Source: Microbacterium oxydans (GTDB taxonomy: Bacteria; Actinomycetota; Actinomycetes; Actinomycetales; Microbacteriaceae). From it: DNA of 64,000 nt. A model generated the notes under the pieces. It worked only from the letters and a program-made list of their open reading frames with translations. It did not search any database and was not told the DNA's origin. The position numbers were made by a program, and so were the translations under genes. Positions 9,024 to 16,152 of the stretch are shown here, piece by piece. Location of the stretch: positions 124,001 to 188,000 of the forward strand of contig NZ_BJOG01000002.1 in NCBI RefSeq assembly GCF_006540085.1, read 5' to 3'. Each line of letters opens with the position of its first letter. Within the stretch, counting starts at the first letter, position 1.

Positions 9024-10733
9024 TCATGGGGCGACGATCGTCGCTGTGAGGATGCTCGAAACCGGCAGCGTGCGTTCGACGTCCGCTGCGCGGTCTCGTC
9101 CACGGAGTCTGCCTCCACCGAGGCCCGTCGCCTCCAGGAGCAGGTCCCTGGTCGACCCGTCCGGCATCCCGACGGTGACCTTGAGGACGGACTTCGCCCG
9201 CACCGCAGCTTCGAGTTCGCGATCGAGCCATGCCGCATCGGCGTCAGGCCCCTGGTGTGAGCGCAGGCGCGCGATCAGAGGAGCCAGTCCGGAGGAGTCG
9301 TCGGTCGACGCCGGAGCCGGCGGCGCTGGGTGTCGTTCTCTGACCAGGAGAGCGCCGTCGGAGCCGACGAGCGTCGCCGGGTATCGCGCATCGGTGAGCG
9401 CCCAGTACACGGTGTCGCGACCGACGCGGGTCGTCAACGAGTCGACGTGCGCAGTGAGACCGAGCGGGCGCAGCGTCTGATCGACGGTCATCGCCTGGAG
9501 GAGATGGCTGTCGGCGCTCTCGATGCGCGTGCGGCCTGTCTCGTCGTCGGTCGAGACGCGGACCAGGCCGTGTCGCTGGGCGGTCTGGGTGAGGAGGTAG
9601 CTGAGGGGCTGCGGGATGCCCGTGAGCGAGACGGAGGAGAGGAGATCGAGGATCGACTGCTCCGTCTCGCCGACGACGAAGGCGTGTGCCACGGATTCGG
9701 CGGTGAAGCGGTAGGACGATGCCTGCGCGGCGGACTCGCGGACGGCGATGGTGCGCAAGCGCACGTCGAGCGCGGGCTCCAGCGGGCCGGGTGCGATCGC
9801 CGTCAGATCGTTCTGCAGGAAGATGCGATCGACCTCGGCGGGCAGCAGGGCCACGAGTGCGCCGGCATCCGCGGGACCTCCGCTTCGCAGGCTCACCGCC
9901 CACTCCGGTTCGGTCCCATCCTCCGCGATCAGTCCGAGAAGCGCTGCCGCCTCCTGCATACCCCGAGAACGATCGGGCCACGCGGGGTCCCACGGATGGG
10001 CGAGAGGCCACAGCTGAGGGGGGATCCAGCCACCGGTCTGAGAACGGACGCCGCGGGGGAGAGCGTCGCGGAACGCCGTCGCGAGGACGATCCAACGATC
10101 CGCCGCGGACGAGCGCAGCCAGCTCTCTGCGGAGAGGCTCGACCGCAGCCGCCGGTCGGTCGACACGGCGAGGCCCGCCTGGAGGGCGATCGCCGCGAGA
10201 GCGTCGACGATCTCCGCGGGCACTCCGGCCTCGGCGAGCTGGCGCTTCTCGCCGGCGCTCACACCGCCGCCGGTCAGGAGGGCGAAGGGACTCTCCCGCG
10301 CGATCAGCAGCACGTCGGCGAGCACGGCGACCGTCGTGAAGGCGCGCTCGGCGGCATGGGCTGCCGCGGATGCAGATGCAGGAGCGACGGTGGGGGCCGG
10401 GGTCGTCGGAGGGGCTGAGCGGCCTGCGAGGGCGGCCGTGACCGGCGGATACGGCGACCCATCGGGCCGCAGCAGCGCGAGTGCCGTCAGCGCCTCTCGT
10501 TCGGGCCCGGCGTCCCCTCCGGAAGCCGCCGTGAGGAGCGCGGTCGCCTCGGTCGCGGTCAGCGACGGGAGGACGCGGGAGATCGAAGCGGGGTCCAGGA
10601 GCGCTTCCGCGGCATCGAAGAAGTCCTGCCACGGGGCGTCAGAGCGCACCCCACGCGCGGCGAGGAGTCTGCAGAGCTCATCGTCGCTCGCCGCAGCCAG
10701 CCAATCCGCCAGCGGTCGCGCGTGAGTGCTCAT
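9024..10733 (-). CDS. Helicase-associated (Helicase_C_3/XPB-partner) protein
   Basis: 569 residues starting MSTHARPLADWLAAASDDELCRLLAARG. The N-terminal half consists of short winged-helix-like repeats. The C-terminal half contains FLQNDLTAIAPGPLEPALD and YRFTAESVAHAFVVGETEQSIL, the helicase C-terminal-like domain that actinobacteria encode next to XPB. It carries no Walker motifs, so it is unlikely to be an ATPase itself. It ends 37 bp before the XPB start on the same strand, which supports a joint DNA-repair role by inference. Confidence 0.8.
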   Translation of the reverse strand: MSTHARPLADWLAAASDDELCRLLAARGVRSDAPWQDFFDAAEALLDPASISRVLPSLTATEATALLTAASGGDAGPEREALTALALLRPDGSPYPPVTAALAGRSAPPTTPAPTVAPASASAAAHAAERAFTTVAVLADVLLIARESPFALLTGGGVSAGEKRQLAEAGVPAEIVDALAAIALQAGLAVSTDRRLRSSLSAESWLRSSAADRWIVLATAFRDALPRGVRSQTGGWIPPQLWPLAHPWDPAWPDRSRGMQEAAALLGLIAEDGTEPEWAVSLRSGGPADAGALVALLPAEVDRIFLQNDLTAIAPGPLEPALDVRLRTIAVRESAAQASSYRFTAESVAHAFVVGETEQSILDLLSSVSLTGIPQPLSYLLTQTAQRHGLVRVSTDDETGRTRIESADSHLLQAMTVDQTLRPLGLTAHVDSLTTRVGRDTVYWALTDARYPATLVGSDGALLVRERHPAPPAPASTDDSSGLAPLIARLRSHQGPDADAAWLDRELEAAVRAKSVLKVTVGMPDGSTRDLLLEATGLGGGRLRGRDRAADVERTLPVSSILTATIVAP

Positions 10734-10743
10734 GGCCGATGCC

Positions 10744-11019
10744 TCATGAACGCGAAGACGCGCGGCCCTTCCGGATGAAGCTCATCGTGAGGAGCGCGAT
10801 GATCATGAGGAAAGCGACGGGCAGGCCCCAGTAGGGGATCGCCGCGACGATCGGCCAGAGGCCCTCGCCGAACGCGGTCTGATCCATCCCGAGCGCGGTC
10901 CCGATGATGATCGCGAAGAAACAGACCACCGATGCTGCCGCGATTCCGAGCGCGGTGAACGCCAGGATGCGATCCAGCCGCCGGATGGGAACCTCCGGTT
11001 CGGAATTCTTCGTGCTCAT
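10744..11019 (-). CDS. Small two-segment membrane protein
   Basis: 91 residues from ATG at 11019, chosen because TAGGCT (11027-11032, reverse strand) lies seven bases upstream, a leaderless arrangement; the longer frame reaching 11151 would run into the opposite gene. Two hydrophobic segments (about 19-45 and 55-82) are separated by a short polar loop, followed by a basic C-terminus (FIRKGRASSRS). No family is recognised with confidence. It is 10 bp from the helicase-associated gene and may be co-transcribed. Confidence 0.75.
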   Translation of the reverse strand: MSTKNSEPEVPIRRLDRILAFTALGIAAASVVCFFAIIIGTALGMDQTAFGEGLWPIVAAIPYWGLPVAFLMIIALLTMSFIRKGRASSRS

Positions 11020-11137
11020 CCGCACCAGCCTACTCGCACCGCGGCCTTCGGCTTCGCGCGCGTCGTGACCGGTAGGCTGGGGGCACGCGCATGAGCGCGC
11101 CCACTGTTCTGCACGACGATCCCAGCGAGGTTCTCCC

Positions 11138-11518
11138 ATGCCCACCGGCAAGGTCAGGTTCTACGACGAAGACAAGGGTTTCGGCTTCATCGCCAGCGAT
11201 GACGGCCAGGATGTCTTCCTGCACGCCTCCGCGATGCCGGCCGGCACCGCGGTGAAGGCCGGTGCGCGCGTGGAGTTCGGCGTGGCCGACGGCAAGCGCG
11301 GGCTGCAGGCACTGTCGGTGCGCGTGCTCGAGGCGCCTCCGAGCCTCTCCAAGGCCAAGCGCAAGCCGGCCGACGACATGGCGATCATCGTCGAGGACCT
11401 CGTGAAGCTCCTCGACGGCATCGGCGGAGACCTCCGCCGCGGTCGCTACCCCTCCTCCGGTCAGGGCCGCAAGATCGCGGCCGTCCTGCGTAAGGTCGCT
11501 GATGACCTCGAAGCCTGA
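11138..11518 (+). CDS. Cold-shock domain protein with C-terminal extension
   Basis: 126 residues. The first ~67 form a cold-shock domain with RNP1 (KGFGFI) and RNP2 (VFLH), which binds single-stranded nucleic acid. A ~55-residue helical, basic extension (DDMAIIVEDLVKLLDGIGGDLRRGRY) follows, so it is about twice the length of CspA and belongs to the CspB-type actinobacterial group. TAGGCT near 11073 gives a likely promoter and a leader of about 55 nt. The stop overlaps the start of the DUF3027 gene by 17 bp, implying translational coupling. Confidence 0.92.
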   Translation: MPTGKVRFYDEDKGFGFIASDDGQDVFLHASAMPAGTAVKAGARVEFGVADGKRGLQALSVRVLEAPPSLSKAKRKPADDMAIIVEDLVKLLDGIGGDLRRGRYPSSGQGRKIAAVLRKVADDLEA

Positions 11519-12107
11519 CGCCGACGCGCGTCTCTTGGACGCCCACGATCTCGCGCTCGCCGCGCTGGCCGAGATCACCCCGGCGTCCACCGTCGGCCCC
11601 GCCGCCGGATACCTCGCGGAGGAGGACGGGTCGGTCTCGTTGCGCTTCGAGAACCGGCTCGCCGGCTACCCGGGGTGGTACTGGACGGTGACCGTCGCCC
11701 GCGTCGAGGATGAGGAGCCGACGGTGCTCGAGGTCGAGCTCCTTCCCGGCGATGGCGCCCTGCTGGCTCCGGAGTGGGTTCCGTGGGCCGAGCGCCTGGC
11801 CGAGTACCGCGCGCACCAGGTCGAGCTCGCTGAAGCGGCCGCGGCTGCCGGCGACGACGTGGTGACGGACGACGGCGGACTCGAGGACGACGAAGACGGC
11901 GGGCTCGACGACGACGACCTCGACGACGATGATGACGACGTCGAGGGGGACATCCTCCACGCCGGCGACGTGGACGGTGTGGACATCGACGAACTCGACG
12001 AGGGCGCTGTCGACGACGAGTCCGTCGCGTCGGAAGAGGATGAGTCCGAGGACGACGACGCCGACGCCCTCGATGAGGACGCCGGCGAGGTCGACGAGGA
12101 GGAGTGA
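11502..12107 (+). CDS. DUF3027 family protein with long acidic tail
   Basis: 201 residues. The N-terminal ~115 match the actinobacterial DUF3027 pattern: YPGWYWTVTVARV and VELLPGDGALLAPEWVPWAERL. From about residue 125 onward the protein is almost entirely Asp/Glu with Gly, Ala and Val, a strongly acidic low-complexity tail. Function is unknown. It starts inside the cold-shock gene, a pairing that suggests a shared role. It converges on serC with only 10 bp between stops and no obvious terminator. Confidence 0.85.
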   Translation: MTSKPDADARLLDAHDLALAALAEITPASTVGPAAGYLAEEDGSVSLRFENRLAGYPGWYWTVTVARVEDEEPTVLEVELLPGDGALLAPEWVPWAERLAEYRAHQVELAEAAAAAGDDVVTDDGGLEDDEDGGLDDDDLDDDDDDVEGDILHAGDVDGVDIDELDEGAVDDESVASEEDESEDDDADALDEDAGEVDEEE

Positions 12108-12117
12108 CTCCGGGCGC

Positions 12118-13239
<1,122 letters not shown>

Positions 13240-13297
13240 CTAGGGGGCGCTCGGCGTGCCGCAGGACTGCTCGCGAGTCCGATGTCGCCGCGGGAAT

Positions 13298-13311
13298 GTA
13301 GGCTTGCCTAA
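13298..13311 (+). promoter_or_regulatory. Partial iron (tox/IdeR) box before the DtxR-family gene
   Basis: GTAGGCTTGCCTAA matches 11 of 14 positions of the right part of the 19-bp DtxR/IdeR box (TTAGGCTAACCTAA); the left five bases do not match. It contains TAGGCT, a plausible -10, 27 bases before the start codon, so binding would block the promoter. Autoregulation is an inference. Confidence 0.5.
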
Positions 13312-13331
13312 GAACCTCGGAGGGCCCGCAC

Positions 13332-14033
13332 ATGACCGATCTGATCGACACCACGGAGATGTATCTCCGCACCATCCTCGAACTCGAGGAGGAGAACATC
13401 GTTCCGCTGCGCGCGCGCATCTCCGAGCGTCTCGGCCACTCCGGCCCGACGGTCTCGCAGACGGTCGGGCGCATGGAGCGAGACGGTCTCGTGATCGTCT
13501 CGGAAGACCGCACACTCGAGCTCACCGACGCCGGTCGGCGCAAGGCGGTCGACGTGATGCGCAAGCACCGTCTCGCCGAGCGCCTGCTCTCCGACGTGAT
13601 CGGACTCGACTGGGCCTTCGTGCACGAAGAGGCGTGCCGCTGGGAGCACGTCATGAGCGAGCAGGTCGAGCGTCGCCTCGTCGAGCTGCTCGGACATCCG
13701 ACGGAGTCGCCGTACGGCAACCCCATCCCCGGACTCGATCAGCTCGGCGATCTGCCGGCGCGCACCTTCGACGAAGGCGTCATCGGACTCGTCCAGCGCC
13801 TGAACGCCGCCGGCGAGCCCGTCGAAGGCACGGTGCGTCGTCTCGCCGAGCCGGCTCAGGTCGACCCTGAGCTGCTCGAGCAGCTGCGCGATGCCGGAGT
13901 CGTTCCCGGAGCGCACGGTGACTTCCGCTTCAGCGAGGGCTACGTCCTCATCCAGATGGACGGCAAGGACGATGGACTCGAGCTTCCCGTCGAGCTGGCC
14001 TCGCACATCTTCCTGGTCGGCGAACCGGCCTGA
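13332..14033 (+). CDS. ideR: Iron-dependent transcriptional repressor, DtxR/IdeR family
   Basis: 233 residues. The N-terminal winged helix (DTTEMYLRTI, SGPTVSQTVGRMERDGL) is followed by a dimerisation domain and a C-terminal SH3/FeoA-like domain. All DtxR metal ligands are at their canonical positions: M10, H79, E83, H98, C102, E105, H106. This favours Fe(II)-dependent IdeR/DtxR over Mn-type MntR, which lacks C102. It represses iron uptake and adjusts iron storage in relatives. GGAGG precedes the ATG, and an iron-box-like sequence overlaps the promoter. Confidence 0.92.
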   Translation: MTDLIDTTEMYLRTILELEEENIVPLRARISERLGHSGPTVSQTVGRMERDGLVIVSEDRTLELTDAGRRKAVDVMRKHRLAERLLSDVIGLDWAFVHEEACRWEHVMSEQVERRLVELLGHPTESPYGNPIPGLDQLGDLPARTFDEGVIGLVQRLNAAGEPVEGTVRRLAEPAQVDPELLEQLRDAGVVPGAHGDFRFSEGYVLIQMDGKDDGLELPVELASHIFLVGEPA

Positions 14034-14111
14034 TCCCGCGAGAATTCGCGGGTGCGATCGGCGTGGAAGGAGAGCGGCGTCGCCCTCTCCGAGAATTGCC
14101 AGTTTCCCAGG

Positions 14112-14140
14112 GTGACATGATCGTTATCTTCCGGTAACCT
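14112..14140 (+). promoter_or_regulatory. Promoter of the M23 peptidase gene
   Basis: GTGACA (14112-14117) and TAACCT (14135-14140) with a 17-bp spacer form a good sigma-A-type promoter. Transcription would start near 14147 and leave a leader of about 170 nt before the TTG start. Confidence 0.6.
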
Positions 14141-14146
14141 CGGTCA

Positions 14147-14319
14147 GGTCGCCAGCGAAGAAGCCCGCTGGAGATGAACCCGCTGAAGATCGCCTTCCAG
14201 GCTCGTCGTCTTCACGGCAAGAACGCACAAAGTACCCGAGCTACATTCGTGCCACGAGAGCAGAGTGCCGACGAGCCAGCGCTGACCCGAACAGCGTGAG
14301 GGCCCAGGAGGACCAAGTT
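14147..14319 (+). other. Long untranslated leader of the M23 peptidase mRNA
   Basis: About 170 nt without a supported reading frame. A 6-bp stem (14152-14157 with 14166-14171) and the near-repeat CCCGCTGGAGATGA / CCCGCTGAAGATCG are visible. Peptidase genes of this type in actinobacteria can carry c-di-AMP (ydaO) riboswitches, but I do not see its conserved motifs, so no class is assigned. The whole gap between genes is 14034-14319. Confidence 0.4.
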
Positions 14320-15150
14320 TTGGCCGCAGACATCGAATCGCCCGCGAAGAAGACATCTGAAGAAGCAGTACCCGCCCGCCGCACCGGCGCGCGAATGAGT
14401 GCTCGAAAGGCCGTCAAGCCTCTTCGATCCATCGCCATCTTCGGGGCGGTCGGTGCGCTGGTCGCCGGCATCGCTCTGCCCGCGTTCGCCTCGTCGAAGC
14501 CGAGCGAAGCAGCGCCCACGACTCTCCAGCAGCTCGCCGCCGTCGATGCGCAGTCGCTCGTCGTCGCCTCGCAGGCGACTGCTGCTCCGCTCGCGCGCGG
14601 CACGTTCAGCGCGACCACGCCCGAGGAGATCGAGAAGAAGAAGGCAGAAGAGGCTGCTGCCGCCCGTGCAGCCGCTGCTGCCGCGACCGCCTCCGCGGCC
14701 GGCACCTCCTCCTCGCGCTTCAACACCGCGGGCTACGCGCTCACTTCGCCCGGCTCGGGCGAGGTGCGCTATCCGCTCCCCATGGGATCCTGGAACGTCA
14801 GCCGCACGGTCGGCGGTGGCCACAACGGTGCAGACATGCTCGCTCCGGCCGGCACGCCGATCTACGCCGCTGCTGCCGGAGTGGTCCGCGCATCGGCCGA
14901 GAGCATCGGCGGCTACGGTGTGGCGGTCATGCTCGACAGCGTGGTCGGTGGACAGCGTCTGCAGACCACCTATGGTCACATGCTCTACGGCTCGCGTCAG
15001 GTTCAGGTCGGGCAGTCGGTGTCGGCAGGACAGCTGATCGGCTACGTCGGCAGCACCGGTCGCTCCACCGCGAACCACCTCCACTTCGAGGTCTGGATCA
15101 ACGGCGGGCTCGTCGAGCCCATGTCGTGGCTGTCGGTCAACGCCGGCTGA
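14320..15150 (+). CDS. Secreted M23-family peptidoglycan endopeptidase
   Basis: 276 residues from TTG at 14320, chosen because AGGAGG lies 8 bases upstream; an in-frame GTG at 14296 has no ribosome-binding site. An N-terminal signal/membrane segment (about 38-58, ending ALPAFASS) is followed by an Ala/Glu/Lys-rich linker and a C-terminal LytM domain (about 145-270) with the zinc-binding motifs GGHNGADM (H and D) and HLHFE. It probably cleaves peptide cross-links in the cell wall. The domain is complete and no truncation is seen. Confidence 0.9.
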   Translation: MAADIESPAKKTSEEAVPARRTGARMSARKAVKPLRSIAIFGAVGALVAGIALPAFASSKPSEAAPTTLQQLAAVDAQSLVVASQATAAPLARGTFSATTPEEIEKKKAEEAAAARAAAAAATASAAGTSSSRFNTAGYALTSPGSGEVRYPLPMGSWNVSRTVGGGHNGADMLAPAGTPIYAAAAGVVRASAESIGGYGVAVMLDSVVGGQRLQTTYGHMLYGSRQVQVGQSVSAGQLIGYVGSTGRSTANHLHFEVWINGGLVEPMSWLSVNAG

Positions 15151-15210
15151 TTTCCAGACACGCTCCGCTCCATTCACCTCCCGTTTCGCCCTGCACCCAG
15201 GGAGATGGGT

Positions 15211-15372
15211 TAGCCTGATCCCGTTGTCGTACAGGTGGGAGAGGCTGATGGAGCGAATACCGAGCATCCGAACCATGGATGCCCTCGGTCGTCACGTCCT
15301 TCTGCATAGCCCGCAGGGATGCCACGGCGCTGCCGTGCGCGAAAGGCGCTGTCTCTAGACGGCGCCTTTTTT
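15211..15372 (+). ncRNA. Candidate structured non-coding transcript
   Basis: TAGCCT (15211-15216) is a plausible -10, giving a start near 15223; an intrinsic terminator with six Ts ends at 15372, so the unit is about 150 nt. Inside are a 10-bp stem with a 2-nt bulge (15260-15269 with 15277-15288) and a perfect 6-bp stem (15323-15328 with 15332-15337). A 36-codon frame (15248-15358, ATG with AGGTGGGAGAGG before it) also lies inside and runs into the terminator, so a leader peptide is an alternative. No known RNA family is recognised. The rest of the 15151-15459 gap shows nothing else. Confidence 0.45.
15342..15372 (+). terminator. Intrinsic terminator with T-run
   Basis: Stem AAAGGCGC/GCGCCTTT extended by a T-G wobble and GTC/GAC over a 4-nt loop, followed by TTTTTT (15367-15372). 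This is the only classical stem-plus-T-run terminator I see in the window; it lies 88 bases before the HNH gene. Confidence 0.85.
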
Positions 15373-15459
15373 CGTCCTCGCGATCGATCTGCCTCCTGCG
15401 CGACCTCGTGTGAGTCGAGAGTGCCGGGAAGCCGTCCCGGCGGATCGAGAGGATGACGA

Positions 15460-15957
15460 ATGCGCACACTGGTCCTGAATGCCGGATACGAGCCGCTGGC
15501 GATCGTGTCGTTCAAACGCGCCCTGGTGCTCGTGATGAACGACAAAGCCACCGTGATCGAACGCGTCGAGGAAGACCCCGTCTGGGGCTCGCACGGCGTC
15601 TACGACCGCCCTGCGGTCATCATCCTGGCGCGCTACGTGCGCGTCCCCACCAGCAGACGCGTGCCCGTCACCCGGCGCGGCGTGCTCCGTCGTGACGATC
15701 ACCGGTGCGGCTACTGCGGGAAGTCGGCCTCCACGATCGACCACATCCTGCCCCGTTCTCGCGGAGGAGCTGATTCCTGGGAGAACCTCGTCGCGTGCTG
15801 CTTGCGGTGCAACAACGTGAAGAGCGATCGTACGCCACAGGAGATGCGCTGGCAGTTGCGCTTCACCCCTCGACCCCCGCACGGCACCGCCTGGACGGTG
15901 CGCGGGACGGAACGCAGCGACCCGCGGTGGGAGCCGTATCTCGCGCTGGCGGCGTGA
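15460..15957 (+). CDS. HNH endonuclease
   Basis: 165 residues. The C-terminal HNH domain has the zinc pairs CGYC and CLRC and the catalytic core DHILPRSRGG...ENLVACC...NN. The N-terminal ~75 residues (MRTLVLNAGYEPLAIVSFKRA) are the conserved extension of a chromosomal HNH family widespread in actinobacteria, not a homing or phage enzyme. Its natural substrate is unknown. It is a single gene with a very long hairpin after the stop. Confidence 0.9.
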   Translation: MRTLVLNAGYEPLAIVSFKRALVLVMNDKATVIERVEEDPVWGSHGVYDRPAVIILARYVRVPTSRRVPVTRRGVLRRDDHRCGYCGKSASTIDHILPRSRGGADSWENLVACCLRCNNVKSDRTPQEMRWQLRFTPRPPHGTAWTVRGTERSDPRWEPYLALAA

Positions 15958-15964
15958 CGAGGGC

Positions 15965-16023
15965 GGCACGACATGCAGAAGGGGAGCCGTCGCCAGGACG
16001 GCTCCCCTTCTGCATGTCGTGCC
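15965..16023. terminator. 27-bp perfect hairpin between HNH gene and tRNA-Arg
   Basis: The left arm 15965-15991 pairs without mismatch with 15997-16023 over a 5-nt loop. It starts 7 bases after the HNH stop and its right arm covers the last bases of the tRNA-Arg acceptor stem on the opposite strand, so it can terminate both convergent transcripts. The stem is unusually long and has no T-run. Confidence 0.8.
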
Positions 16024-16092
16024 CGCGACAGGATTCGAACCTGCGACCTGCCCTTTAGGAGAGGGCTGCTCTATCCCCTGAGCTACGAGGGC
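16020..16092 (-). tRNA. tRNA-Arg (anticodon CCT)
   Basis: 73-nt cloverleaf on the reverse strand: acceptor 5' GCCCTCG, D-arm AGCTCAGGGGATAGAGC, anticodon stem GCCCT/AGGGC with loop CTCCTAA (CCT decodes AGG), T-arm GGTTCGAATCC, and a final A discriminator without encoded CCA. The acceptor has one non-pair, U5 opposite C68; all other pairs are intact. TAGACT lies eight bases upstream as a -10. Confidence 0.93.
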
Positions 16093-16123
16093 GTGCATCC
16101 AGTCTAAGCGACCGGATGCACGC
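16091..16123 (-). terminator. Terminator of the crt/MMPL operon with the tRNA-Arg -10 in its loop
   Basis: Perfect 10-bp inverted repeat (16091-16100 with 16114-16123) and a 13-nt loop, 30 bases after the MMPL stop. The loop contains TAGACT (reverse strand, 16101-16106), positioned as the -10 of tRNA-Arg. Confidence 0.6.
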
Positions 16124-16152
16124 CGCTGCGTCTCCGTCGTCCCCGCTGTGGT

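Noticed and set aside
14147-14319. c-di-AMP (ydaO) riboswitch before the M23 peptidase
   Set aside because: The context fits, but the conserved motifs of the class could not be found by eye.
15248-15358. 36-codon frame with a MDALGRHVLL segment recalling the start of AdoMet decarboxylase
   Set aside because: Too short to be the enzyme, runs into an intrinsic terminator, and the likeness covers fewer than ten residues; kept only as a possible leader peptide.
15965-16023. CRISPR repeat or transposon end
   Set aside because: A single long hairpin; no second copy, spacer, transposase or target-site duplication is seen in the window.
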